A stretch of 64,000 nucleotides of DNA. Origin: Allodiplogaster sudhausi. Its lineage: Eukaryota > Nematoda > Chromadorea > Rhabditida > Diplogasteridae. Both the position numbers and the translations under genes were made by a program. Location of the stretch: positions 1,793,501-1,857,500 of the forward strand of contig CALZFC010000018.1 in assembly GCA_945643635.1 (NCBI GenBank), written 5' to 3'. This document shows, piece after piece, positions 12,994 to 30,742 of the stretch. Position 1 is the stretch's first letter, and every line of letters starts with the position of its first letter. Below the pieces are notes generated by a model, which was not told the DNA's origin, did not search any database, and worked only from the letters and a program-made list of their open reading frames with translations.

Positions 12994-15084
12994 TAAATGT
13001 GCATGGACTAAGCTATTTTTCTTCTCTTTTCGATGGTTCAAGAGAATATCCGCAACTTTTCTCTTCATTTTTTCTCTCTTTGTAAGCATGTTTTACACAA
13101 ATTTTACTAGCTCCGCCGATTTTCTTTGCCTGTCGGTGTCCTCTCCAGTGCGCGTTTTCTCTCTCTCTCTAAAAGTAGCTTCTGGAGTGTTCCCTTTCTC
13201 TGTGTGTGACTTACTCAGGGATTTTTGTGGAAAAAAACCTCTTTTACTACTCTTTTCCAAAAATGCTGGAAAGTTGACCAAGTCGCATCCTTGCATCTTC
13301 AGAATGTCTTCTGGTTGCATGAACAAACGTGCTCATTAGAGGTGCCATTATTACTTCTTGATGCCATCATTATAATCTTTTAAATACTTCCTTATTTTGT
13401 AATTATATCCTCCTGCACCCATAGCATATGATTTATGCTCTTTTCCTTTCTTAGCCATTTCTCTAGGAATAATCCCGCTGCAGTCTTCTTTTTCTACCAT
13501 GATCATTATGTTAATTCAAGAAGACCAAACTCAACCATAATATATTTCAATTTTCCTGATCGTTGTAATCGCGTGGCCCTCTCATGCTCCCTCGCCCTTG
13601 TGTCAGGCAAAAAGGCGCAAATTTGAATTTTTTTTTCTCCTTTTTAAGATTAAGATCCAATCTAGTCCATATGTATTATTTGTCAATTTGTCAAGTTTTG
13701 TTTTATCTTTTGACTGAATATAGCATTCGGATCATTCTCTTGCCATTTTAATGATCTCAGTGAAAAAGAGATTTTCTTGTATTTCGTTTTTGACATTTGG
13801 ACATTGGTGTATATTCATTCGCACAGTCTTATGGACTTTTTGTTTTTTCAGTTGCATTTCTAACTTTCTTCTCAATACATTTGCTAACAATATGTATTTT
13901 TAAACTTCGTGTACATTTTCATATTATTTTCTTATTTGAATTTGAGAAACCGAATTAAAATGTGAAGTATAATGATAGTGCTCTTGTTACACTAACTGTC
14001 TCTTCTTTATGACTTTAATCAATTTCAAAATTCAGTGAAGCATTTTTGTGATAAAAGAAGATTCGTATGCTGACAAAGTAAAATTTATTTGAAACGATAC
14101 GTTGAGAGTTGAAAATGTAGGCAGATACTATCTACTTAAACATTCTAGATTGTCTGCTTTACGACCGTCAATCACGCTTTCTTTCACTCTAAAAATGGCT
14201 TTCATGGCTGGCTCTCTCTCTCTCTCCCTCTCAATCTCTCTCTCATTCTACATAGCTCTTTCTCTTATCTCTTCTCTCTCACTCTTTCTCTGTCCTGTCT
14301 CACGCACTTTTAACATTGCAAAATTTTGTAAATATCAGCTATTCAGCAATATATTTCTTGAACTGATGTATTGTTATGATTTATATATTTACTTGATAAA
14401 TTATGGCCCCGTTGCCATTGCGTGTCCCACCTTCATTGATATTTCTCCACTTCAATATGAGTGCTCGTGGTTTCTGACATCTTCACTACTTCACTATGGA
14501 CAGACATAATGTGATATTATCTTACGAATTCATTGCGTTTTACGGTGTCTAATAAGCATAACCGGAAAATAACAAGTGGTTTGACGTAGGCGACGAGGGT
14601 AAACTTACATAATAACTCATCTTCGAAAGGAGACGGTATTAGAGTTCTTTCAAGGATGAAGGTTTATCTAATTCAAATGCCAATAACCGTTAATATTTCT
14701 ATTTTCTTTTTTAACTTGAATATTTCATCTGACTCTCTCTCACTCCCACGTATCACTACCATATTCATATGTACATACATACGTGCGTGGTTCTTCCAAA
14801 ATGTTCGTGAAGAGTTCGTAATGGGTAAGCTCCGCCCCTCGCGGGTGCTTGGAGAGAAAGGGAAGGAGAGGGGCGTGGCTACCGGCACCGACGGTCCGCG
14901 TGGGACACTCACGGGGAACAAGGGCGGACAGTTGACATTCTCTGATGAATTGGAGATGTTCATTCCTCTAAAATATATTTTTTGAATATTTCTTGAAATA
15001 AGTCGCTCTTTGGTGCTATGTGTGGATGCGCACTATATATTTGTTGAAAGAAAGGCAAAAGATGCGTTTGAGGTCCTCGAAGCC
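12994..15084. other. Intergenic: neprilysin 3' flank and upstream of the peptide gene
   Basis: AT-rich DNA with T-runs and a short (CT)n tract at 14213-14300. No coding feature supported. A G/C-rich patch at 14820-14940 has open frames on both strands but no recognisable product. The end of this stretch would hold the promoter of the neuropeptide gene. Confidence 0.6.
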
Positions 15085-15709
15085 ATGAAGGTCTCCTCCT
15101 CGGCCTCCTTCTCGCTCTCTTCCTTGTACTGCTTCGTCTGCTTGCTTGCACTCCTTTTGCACTCTGCAGCAGCTGCCTCGAGCAAACACGAGGTGCACTT
15201 CTTATTCTACTCTTAATTATCAATTTACATCTCATTATTCATTCTTATGTATTTAAATATAAATAGGGTTTTTCTGTTAGCTTTCCATGTGCACAGCTTT
15301 TACGATTTTCTGTTCTTGAAGAATTTACTACTGTTTGCTTTTTTTGCTCGCTTCAAATCGGTCAAATCGGTCTATCAGTAAATGTTGTATGTATGTCTAT
15401 AATGACAATAAAAGAATATGGCAAGCTATGAGTGCGCAAGCGGTCTATCCATTGTAAAACTATCGTTGTTCTTGCTCGTTTGCAAGTATCGATCCATTTT
15501 GAGTAGATACCATTTTAGTGTGCCCACCGTAACCCGTCCTGATTTAGAAGAATTCCGCAGTCGGCCTGCCCGCGACGGTCGAGCTCTATCCGATCCACGA
15601 CGATGGCTTCTACGTGAAGCGCGCGGACGCCGATGGCTACGGCTGGCGCGAGTGCGAGTTCTCGCCCCTTTCCTGTCTCCTGAGGCGCAGAAGACGAAGC
15701 GTCGCCTAA
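15085..15709 (+). CDS. Allatostatin-C-like neuropeptide precursor
   Basis: Two exons, 15085-15192 and 15548-15709, joined in phase 0, give an 89-residue preprohormone. Residues 1 to about 31 form a signal peptide with a strong hydrophobic core (YCFVCLLALLLHSAAAASS). A spacer follows, ending in the dibasic site KR. The predicted mature peptide is ADADGYGWRECEFSPLSCLL, followed at once by five Arg (prohormone-convertase site) and SVA-stop. The two Cys enclose six residues (CEFSPLSC), the same ring size and pattern as insect allatostatin C (CYFNPISC). There is no amidation Gly, also as in allatostatin C. The acceptor (tgatttag, ending 15547) was chosen because it keeps the frame; the ccgcag acceptor nine bases on would not. 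Only one peptide copy is encoded. The family assignment rests on the core motif, signal peptide and cleavage sites, not on an alignment. Confidence 0.8.
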
Positions 15710-17336
15710 GAGGCATACTGTAACACCGAAAAGAAACCATATCCCAACTAATAAGAGCAGTCGCTGGGCCATTCTTCTCTCCGTTATTGAATATCGCTCC
15801 ATCGCTAACTCCATCTCACTCTCACTTTCGCTCTTTTTCTTTCCCATCTTTTTTTCAGACAATTCATAGGTCGATTATAAGGTCTTGCGAATAGTACCCT
15901 TAGTCTAAGTATAAAGTTTTTCGTCATTCAATTTGTAACGCACAATATTTTCCCGGATGATATTTAGGTGTGTAATGTTGTGCTTCGTGCATATATATTT
16001 GGTTGTACTTAAAATGAGAGCTGTGTTAAAGGAGAGGCTTCATCAGCAGTAAAGGAGAGACCAGGTTGAACCCTCGCGTTGTGATAGATCCACGTATTGA
16101 ATCAATGGAAGATACATGAGATTCTTCTATTTCTTTTGGTAAAATGTGTAGTCGTTTTAATGGAAATGACGGGACGAGGTAGAAAAAATAATGGAGCATG
16201 GTTAAATGGCCTCGTTGTTCCTATTTTGCCTGGAGGCCATCCCTGTGCCCGTGACATCCTCGCTTTCTATTGGCCTCGTTTGAGCAGGAGGTATATTTGA
16301 GAATCCATCTTGCATACTATGCAAATGACGAGTGGAGCGTGTTTTGGGAGATACATTCATGAAAGAGAACCAGGCGAGTGGTGGGCGTGCTTTTCTCCAC
16401 TTCAAGTCCAACTCCTTGGCCACTTGAGTTGTGGGTGGGGGGGGGGACTTGGAACTCAAACTTCTCGAGCTAAACGCGGAGATGATCCGGATTATGACGT
16501 TATCTCGGGTCTTTTCTTGCTTTCATGGAAGGCCCGTTGTTTGCTCAATGTAATTTGTTGAAAGAAGAATTTAAACTTAATTAGTGCGCGGTAAATAAGG
16601 GATGGGTTGCACGAAAGAAGAGGATATGTACGTAAATTATCGCGCATTCACCTATTCATATCCCTCCTTTAGTGATTTGACGAGCACGCAGGCTAGCACA
16701 TCCGGAAGTTGTCGACATGAAAAGCCCACGGATTTTCACGATTGATGAAAACATCTTGTACTTGTATAGGTAATAAAGCCAAGTTTACAGCCCTCTCGAA
16801 TGGGGCTCATTTCAATCAGTATTTCCAATAACTCATACTCTTTGCTGCGTCCGGGAAACGAAGAAGTTATAAATCATGTCTACTATGGCTTGCATGATGT
16901 TTAGTAATGAAAGGTTATGCGGTGACTTTCTTCCCCCTTCAAAGATTATTCTTTATTATATCTTTCTTTCTTTTACTCTCTTTTCATCTCTCTCTCTCAT
17001 CTCTCTCTCTCTCTTCCTCTCGTCTGATATGTATTACCTCTTATGGTAAGGCTAAAGTGGTCGGCTGACGTATGCATCTCCCGATTCTGGAGATTCACTT
17101 CACTGTTTCCAACCGTCTGGCAATGAGTGCGATGCATAGATTTATTTATCGAGGGAAGTTAAAAGTTACTCATTAATTGTCAATTGGCTTTTTCAATATA
17201 AATCACAAGAAGATATGCAAATATTGAGCCTATGTATGTAGTTGCATTATTCCAACAATGAAAAAGGGTTGCTTGCTTGCATAAACCCTATGAAAGTATG
17301 AGAAAAACAAATGACAAAGAGTATAATGAATAAAGG
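15710..17336. other. Intergenic between convergent peptide and K+ channel genes
   Basis: 3' flanks of two convergent genes. There is a short CT-rich tract at about 16965-17025 and a run of ten G at 16437-16446. No coding or RNA gene recognised. Confidence 0.6.
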
Positions 17337-22871
<5,535 letters not shown>

Positions 22872-25800
22872 ATGACGATCGAAAACACCGGCGGCTCTGT
22901 CCGCGAACCGGTCGATTCACTATACGCGCAGGAGCAGCGAGCGCAGCTCGATGCCAACGTGCCATGGTGGCAGAGGTAGGCAGATCTCCCTTTCAATCTT
23001 TCCCTGTCTCCATATCTCTCTGTCTCTCCCTGTCTCTCCCCTATCCTTCACTCTCCTTCTCTTTCTCCCACTCTCTACCTTTCCCTCTCTCCCTCTCTTT
23101 CTCACCATATCTCTCTTTCCCTCCCTATCTCTCTCCCTATCCCTCACTCTCCTTCTCTCTCTCCCTCTCTCTCTCTCCAGGAACCTCCTGCTGAGTCAAC
23201 CGGCGCTCTTCGGGACATGGGATGGCGTCTTCACCACAGTCATGGTCAACATCTTCGGCATCATCGTCTTCCTGCGAATGGGATGGATTGTGGTTAGAAG
23301 AAAGAATGAAAGAGGGGGAGACGAGAGAGAGAGAGAGAGAGGAGAGAGAAAGGAGGAGAGAGAGAGAGAGAGAGAGAGAAGGAAGCGAGGAAAAAAAGCC
23401 GAAATGAGACAAGCTGATTCTTAAGGGAACAGTCAAAACAACATGAGAAATATGACAGAAAAGAGAAAGTTTTCCTCGCAGGGCACAGCTGGCGTCGCGT
23501 GTGCGATTCTTCTCCTGGCCATCTGCACTTCTCTCGCGCTCATCACCGTCTTCTCTGCAATCGGCATCGTTGAGCGCTGTCAAATTCAAGTGCGCACTTT
23601 TTTTTAGAGCAACTATTTTTAAATGACTAACTTCAATAATGCGTGTTAGCTTATTTAAAAAAAATTACAAGTACTATTTTGTTTTTATTCTGATGAAAAC
23701 AGAATATTGTTACAGTGGTTTTTGAAATTATTTTTACGTTAAATAATTACAAATAAAAAAGAGAGAGAATTCAGAGCGGCGGCATCTACTTCCTCGTGTC
23801 GCACGTCCTCGGCGGCCAGATCGGCGGCGCCGTCGGAATCATCTACGCCTTCGGACAGGCAAGCAAACCCTGGCTGCCAACTTGTAGATCAAAACGTTAC
23901 AGTGAAGATGAAAATGGACATGGCCTGGCTGTGAGTACACTTATTCGCGTTTTCTCGCAGGCAGTGGCGACCGGCCTCGTTGCCGTCGGCTTCGGTGAGT
24001 CGGTGGTGCATCTCTTCGAGTCGGAGAGCCGCGCCACGGTCAAGGTCAGGGTTTTGTGGTGACCATGCTCGCTTTCTCTTCATCGTATTGGATGCTTCGT
24101 TTTCTTCTTTTTTTTTCTCTCTCATTTTTTTTTTGCAGATTGTCGCCATTGTTACGATTCTTCTACTGACTGGTAAGTTTGCGTCTTACTTTGGTGAACT
24201 GGTTTACGTTGTCGAATAGGAGATAATAATAAAAAAAGCATAGTTTGCAACTGTTTCATATCGATGCCAATTGCAATTGCATACAAATTGCCAGCCGTGA
24301 ACGCCGCTGGCGTGTCTTGGGTCATTCGACTTCAGCTCATTCTGCTCTCTTGCCTCGCTCTCGCCGCCGCAGACTTCTTCCTCGGCAGTCTCTGGACGGT
24401 CGATCCGGGTAGGCGGCTGAGTTTTCATTGTTCATATTTTGAATGCAAATAAAGTTAGATTTTTGTTAATATATTTAACTAATAATAAAATGATACAATA
24501 TACACGTAGAGAACTAATAACATAATATCTATTTCAGCGTTCGGAGTCGCCCACATCTCGACAGAGCGGATGCGGGCAAACGCGCAGCCGCACTACGAAG
24601 CAACCAACTGCAGCGAGGCATGCATTTGTATCCCTCAAGCCATCTGCGTCATACCAGCGTGCAACATTAATTTTAATTTCTCTTCAAATTTCGTGCATAA
24701 AGAAAACAATGCCTCCAAATCCCGATTTTGATGAGGGGTACGTAGATCACTACAGTAATCCCCCTTCCAGGTGGGAATCGATGTGATCGAGCCGGCGCAG
24801 AGCTTCTTCACAGTCTTTGGCGTATTCTTCGCCAACTTCCTTGGCGTCCTTGCCGGTCGGGTTTCATTTGAATTGCACTATTATTATTATTTTGTTTACT
24901 TTAGAATGCTGAAATTAAAGTAAGTAATTAAGAGGTTTTTAAAAATAGCAAGTTAAAGGTGTTAACATGTCGGGAGATCTGCGCGAGCCACACAAGAGCA
25001 TTCCACTCGGAGAGCTGTCGGCTGTCGCTGTCAGGCACGGTGGCCCTCAACTACATATAAATATATTATATTTAGCTGAATCTAGTATTTATTTACTACA
25101 AAATCTTATGAATATCTTTAAATTAGTTATTTAAAATTATTATTGCATTTGAATGACCATCGTAATGTGTAGTTCGACTGTGTGTCTCCTCTTCATCCTC
25201 GTGCTTGGTTCAACGGTCGAGCGGCCCTTCCTCATCTGCGATCATCTCATCTCAGAAAAGGCTAGTGATCATCATCACACTATTTCTGGTGTGACCTTTC
25301 GATTGTTTAAAGAACATGTTTACCTAAAAGTACGAAGTACAAAGGCTTCGAACATCTAGTTTTAATGATTCAGTTTAGTTGGCCAAAAAGAATAAATGCC
25401 AGCATATACCATTATCTTTCAGGTGTCTCTCACCGGCTTTGTCTTCATGTGCGGCCTCTACATTTGCTCGCTTTCCTCAGTCATCGGATCACTTTTAGGT
25501 GGCTTTTTGACAGATCTGGAAAGGATTAATGGAATGGTGATGAAAGGAAGAATGCATATACAATATCATTACACGCATGTATTAATTATGTATTTAATAA
25601 CAAAAGTAAATTGAGAGGAGAATGGAATAAATCGCTCTCTCAGGAACACCGCGCGTCCTGCAAGGCATCGCTGCCGAGGGCATCGTTCCTCTGCTGAATC
25701 CGCTCGCCAGAGGGGTTCGTTTCCAATTTTGTCGGAGTAGAATGTTCTTGACACTTTTTGCTTTTGTTACATGAAATATCATTTCTTTTGCTATTGCATT

Positions 25801-26236
25801 GCTGCAGTAGGTTAATAGTCTTATTATTAGCAATTACTCTAGAAATGTCATCTTCTGTTCAGAGCGGCCCGAACAAGAATCCGCTGCTTGCCGCCTACGT
25901 CATGATGGGCGTCGCGTGCATCTTTGTTCTTCTTGGTCAGGCTATTTAGTATTTGCCAACAAATGCATTTATTTATTGAATCAGTAATAAATTGTTAATA
26001 ATAATCATGTTTTATTAATGAATATTGATTGTCTTGCTCAGGTGACCTGAACACGCTCGCGATCCTCTCGACCATGCCCTTCCTCATCACGTACGCCTAC
26101 GTCAACTACGCGTACGTCTCTCTCGCCATGAGCTACGATCTGGAGAGCGTCAATACGGCAGTGTTAGCATGGCTTTCTCTCTTTCTCCCATTCCATCCTT
26201 ACTCTTCTCGCATTCCCTCTCCTGCTCTCTCTCTCA

Positions 26237-26268
<32 letters not shown>

Positions 26269-26908
26269 ATTTCTCTTTCAGCCGTTCCTCCGCCCACTCC
26301 TACGGCAGCATGCAGCAGATCGCAGGTGCCACGGGTGCGAATGGCTCTGATCTTGACGCGCTGTTCCCGTCAGAGCGAGCGCGCGAAGCCACACCGCAAA
26401 CATCTTCAGTGGCCGACAGCTCTGACTTGGTTAGAGACCCTTCTCTCTCTCTCTCTTTCGCACTCTCTCTCTCTCTCTCGCTCTCGCTCCCTCTCTCTAT
26501 CCCTCTTGCTCCTCCTAACGGTCACCCACTCTCTCCAACTCTACCATCTTTATTTAATCCTTGCTATCTTTCACTTGCTCTCTCTTTCCACCTCACTTTT
26601 CAGACCCTCTCTATTTCGCTCAATCCGCCATTTTCTTTCTTTCCAGGAGGGTGGCACCACGGGCATAGTGAGCCAGCCGACCACCTGGTACTCAATGTTC
26701 AGCAATCGCTACATCGCCTTCGTAGGGGTTCGTGCACACAAAGCGGATGTTTTGACAAAACCGAGAAACTGGGACGCTAGATTTCATTAAATGTCGAACC
26801 ATTTCTCTTGATTTAGAGAACTGAATCATTCGAATTTATTTTCTCTGTATTACTTTAACGCACTCTAGCTCTCTCACCTACTACATATTACTTATTCGCG
26901 CCCTTCCT

Positions 26909-26952
<44 letters not shown>

Positions 26953-27512
26953 TTCTCTCTCTCTTTCTCTCCTTCTAAGTAGAATATTTCCAGTGTCTTG
27001 TCAACCTGGTGATTCTGGTCTTTGTCAACTGGACCTACGCCCTTCTCCACTTCGCTGGCTTCGCTCTTCTCTACTTTTACATCGGACAAGTCTGCCCAAC
27101 AGCGTTCCCCGGTAATATCCACAGATTGGAAAAAAACACCACAGTTTCCGGTTTCACAAAGATTTTTTATTGATTGACGGAACAGTATATCTAAACATAT
27201 ATATGCACTTTGTGACCAATATTCAGGAATCAGTCAATTCTCTATTTCGCACATGTTCCGCACGGCCTTCTCTTCACTCGAAACGATCGGAATGTCACAA
27301 CCAGGTTATCAAAGATAACATTTTCTAGCTACAAATAATGTATCGATGGAGGCTAACTGACAAGCAGATTCCTTGAAGGTCCTCCGTCCGTGATTCCTGC
27401 GCAGCCGACGCCGGCCGACTACTCGACGGCACAGCTCAACGACCCGAATCCGGACTACACGCAGCGCAAGTCGTACCATCACGCAGACAACATGGCTGCC
27501 GACTTCGACTGA
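22872..27512 (+). CDS. SLC12A8-like cation-chloride cotransporter family membrane protein
   Basis: Polytopic transporter of the SLC12 (CCC) branch that includes SLC12A8. Twenty exons give roughly 630 residues. A short cytoplasmic N-terminus ([20 protein letters not shown]) leads into [63 protein letters not shown] and YAFGQ, all typical of SLC12A8. Later: [20 protein letters not shown] then LREPHKSIP (the conserved G.NMSGDL..P..SIP), [31 protein letters not shown], and a tail ending [11 protein letters not shown]. Exon 1 is 22872-22975 and exon 2 is 23181-23292. The last acceptor (ttgaag) was fixed by phase. Four donors must be GC: after 23858, 24617, 25034 and 25260. Introns 1, 15 and 16 are nearly pure pyrimidine (CT)n from donor to acceptor. 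Substrate is not predictable from sequence; human SLC12A8 has been linked to polyamine and nicotinamide mononucleotide transport. Confidence 0.9.
22976..23180 (+). repeat. Polypyrimidine (CT)n intron 1 of the SLC12A8-like gene
   Basis: The 205-bp intron is almost all C and T between its gtaggc donor and its ctctccag acceptor. Two further introns of the same gene (about 26166-26281 and 26431-26646) have the same build. Confidence 0.85.
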
Positions 27513-28158
27513 GCTCTTTCCCTTTTCACATCGACAGTATTTCAGGGGACTGCCAGAAGCATTTTCGATAAGAAACTCCATTTCAGAACTACCTTCTCAT
27601 CGCACACTATAATCTTCCTTTTTCGGCACTTCTTTCCTCAAAAGTAGCCAATATTGTTCACTTCTCGATTTTACGGTAGATGAGAACAAATGAGAATCAG
27701 AATGCGTAGAAAAAAAAGAATGCCTTGAAACACTTTGTTAGAGTGAAGGGGGGGCGTATATTCAGGCGAAAGGGAAGAAGATCGATTGCTTCCAAACAAC
27801 GTTTCCGCTCCACTGTTTGAAAAGTAACGAACAACATTCCGTCGGTTATCGGCCACGTCGGCAGATCCCTTAATTATTGGAATAAATCTTGCTAGAGCTT
27901 TTGTCCCATATCGAATATGCATATTTTAGTAGGTATCCTATGTATTTATCTTCGCCCAGTTCCTGTTTATCGTGGGTGGCTCTCTCTAGTATTTCTAGAT
28001 CTCCAGGCACCTCTTTGCAGATCTCATGACATTTCAACGCATTCCATCACAAGACAAATAAAGCGCGTTGTCTCGTTACATTCACGTTCTTTTAAAATTA
28101 TTTTTTTTTTTATCCATGAAAAGTATGTGGGGCTGGAAAGAAGGTGAGAGGGAGCGCA

Positions 28159-28209
<51 letters not shown>

Positions 28210-28971
28210 GTGCCGAGGCTTGAAAGAACGGAGAGAGATTGAAGAGAGGAGATGGGAACTTTTATATATAGAAAGGGGTTTCCCATGTAGAGGATCGAAA
28301 AAAAACGAAGGCATCTCGATAAGAATCTGGAAAAATATCCCAGGATCGGGCGAGTGTTTCAGAGATCGAACAAATTGGTGGGGAACATAAGAGATGATAG
28401 ACCTGAAAAAGGGGCCGCAATCAAAGAGGACGGTAGACCTTCCTTGCTTTCACTCATCGTCACAACTTCCTCAGTCTTGTCGACTTTACCGTAGTCATGG
28501 TGCCTTCGTTCTCGTACTCGTTGTTGCTTGAATATTTTTGGTTGGTTGCATTGCACGCACAATACAACTAATTCCTCATCATCAGTTTCCCTTTATCTCC
28601 GAACATTTGCTTCTCTTGCGGGAACAATGTATTGCCCATGACGTGGAAAAGGAAAAAAATACTTTAATCTGACTTCACAAATCACCGAAAGGAATCTGGA
28701 ACAAAAGACGCATTGTCTTCTATTCTAAAGCGTAAAGCAAATAAGTTCTGAGGGCGCAAAATGACAAATGAATGTGTTATGTGGGCAAGCGTATAAGTGT
28801 TATTGTTATAAATGCTGGCACAATGCAGGCGACTGGAAACCGTGAAACTTGAACAAATATCGCAAGCGGATTACACGTATCTTACGGACAAGTAAGTGGC
28901 GCCTACATTTTCAATTTCGCGCTGGATAAATTGCGCGAAATTTCCAATAAAAATGAGTGCTTAAAATAGAT
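27513..28971. other. Intergenic between convergent genes, with a (GA)n tract
   Basis: 3' flanks of the SLC12A8-like gene (+) and the following (-) gene. A (GA)n tract lies at 28162-28207. No coding exon supported. Confidence 0.6.
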
Positions 28972-29715
28972 TTAAAATTCCCGCTCATTGGCCAGGAACA
29001 TGAGCCCCTGTGCAATGTACTCGAGTGCTCGTGCAAAGACGAGAGTTCGCTCGCTCCGGTTGCCGAACATGTTGTAGATGGCCATCATGAAGCACGCCAT
29101 GTGCAGCACGGCACCCACGAAACGGACGAAGGAAGTCTTAAGTTAGCTTCTTTATAAGCACAATCATTTCCTTCAATATGTTCAATAAAGAAAGCGTCAG
29201 TTTATAATGAATTAACCCGCAATCATCAATGCATTTAGTTATTGGGGGAACGATGTTAACCATAGCAATTGTCTTTAGAGCCAGAGTCTGGAAAAATCTT
29301 ATGTCCGAACATTCTCTAGCAAAGGCAAAGTAGAAGCATGGCTAGAAAATAGGTATAAAAGGCGAAATGTAATATGGTGAAAAAAACGAAATTCTAAAAT
29401 TGGAGGTACCTGAATGTTGGACTCGTCGTCGAGTGAGCCGTTCTGGGAAAGAGAACCAGAGGCCACCACGAGCAGGGCGGCAGAGGCTACGCACATCATC
29501 AGACTGCATACCAGAGTGGGGATCGAGAAGAGCAGGTCGGAGAAACAGTTCCACACGAAGAAGACATACAACATGCCTATGAAGGAGAGAGAGAGAGAGA
29601 GAGAGAAAGAGAAAGAGAGAGAAATAGAGAGAGATAAGAGAAGAGAATGAGAGAGAGGGAGAGCGAGATCATGCAGAGAAAGGTAAGAAAATGAAAGGGA
29701 GAGGGAGACAGAGGC

Positions 29716-29754
<39 letters not shown>

Positions 29755-30256
29755 CAGATTCAGAGACAGAGAGGGAGAGAGAGAGAGAACGTGCAGAGAT
29801 GGGAGAGAGAATGTGAGGGACAGAGAAGGAGAATGATGGCGAACGCGAAAGGTTGAGGAGGGAGAGGGTGCAACGAAAATCGTGAGGGAAAGGTTGGTAG
29901 AGATGATAGAGAGTGGGATGGAGAAAGAACAAAGACAAACGAAAAGTTTGAAAAACGCTCTCATGAATTCTCGTCGAAATTGATATACATCTTCATATAT
30001 CCCCCACCTGCTGATACGATGGTTCACCCCGTGGAATAGATGGTTTACAAAGATGCTACGATAAATGATAACTGATATGACCGAACCGAAGAAGAGTGTG
30101 ATTGGCCGGGACCACTGCCGAATGAGGACGTAGAAAGAGAGGAGGAAGAGGAGATTGCTGGCCGTCTGGAGGAGAGCAGCCACGGCCATCGAACCCCACG
30201 CAGATGCTTGTAGGTACAGTGCGAAGCCTGCAAGGGGGAACTTTCTCTCTCTCTCT

Positions 30257-30288
<32 letters not shown>

Positions 30289-30742
30289 ACTTTAAGCTTC
30301 TAATTATAGTCGCAGGATTATTGCAAAAATCCAAATTAAAGAAATAATAATAATAATACCTACATACCAGTGAGGAAGAAGGAAGCCGTCGTGCAGTACT
30401 TGGCCTGAGGGCTGATGTTGAGCGAGACCGTGAAGGCTGCCAACACCAGCAGAGGCAGCGACGCCAAGAAGGGCGCGTCTCAATTTTGAGTCATTCAGAA
30501 ATATTAATAACGATAAAAAAATTCATTATCTAACGAAGAACCTGACACTTAGCTGAATAAATCATACAAAAATGTAAAAAAAAATTGAAAATAAAGTTTA
30601 TTTGTGGAAAATCACCAAATACAAGATAGTTTGAAAACTGTCAACTGTACTGACTCCTCGTGAATCCCGCAGTCTCGACGTAGACCAGGAAAGTCGTGCC
30701 GCCGTACGCAGCAAGCAACCGCGCCGGGCCCGCGCCGCTCAT
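28972..30742 (-). CDS. Multipass membrane protein, family not identified
   Basis: Five exons in consistent phase: 30655-30742, 30368-30478, 30018-30227, 29410-29576, 28972-29136, giving 246 residues. The start is MSGAGPARLLAAYGGTTFLV and the C-terminus is YIAQGLMFLANEREF. About seven or eight hydrophobic segments are seen, for example FLASLPLLVLAAFTVSLNI, LLQTASNLLFLLSFYVLI, LYVFFVWNCFSDLLFSIPTL, MMCVASAALLVVASGS and FVRFVGAVLHMACFMMAIYN. Length and topology resemble the TMEM86/YhhN protein encoded next door on the same strand (235 residues), and FVWNCFSDLL and ALEYIAQ loosely recall its F.VSD and YYAAQ. Intron phases do not match that gene and the GD motif is missing. It is either a very divergent YhhN-like protein or unrelated. 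The intron between exons 3 and 4 is filled with GA repeats. Confidence 0.75.
29577..30017 (-). repeat. GA/CT-rich intron in the multipass membrane gene
   Basis: Intron of 441 bp. The + strand is (GA)n-rich over about 29583-29850, so the sense strand is CT-rich and leads into the acceptor ttcatag. It produces long false S/L-rich frames. Confidence 0.8.

Noticed and set aside
16027..16060. ttaaaggagaggc resembling the MITE end
   Set aside because: Similarity stops after about ten bases and there is no matching inverted end nearby.
29299..30189. A single 296-residue minus-strand frame running through the GA/CT tract
   Set aside because: It is two true exons (30018-30227 and part of 29410-29576 in another frame) linked by a translated repeat intron.
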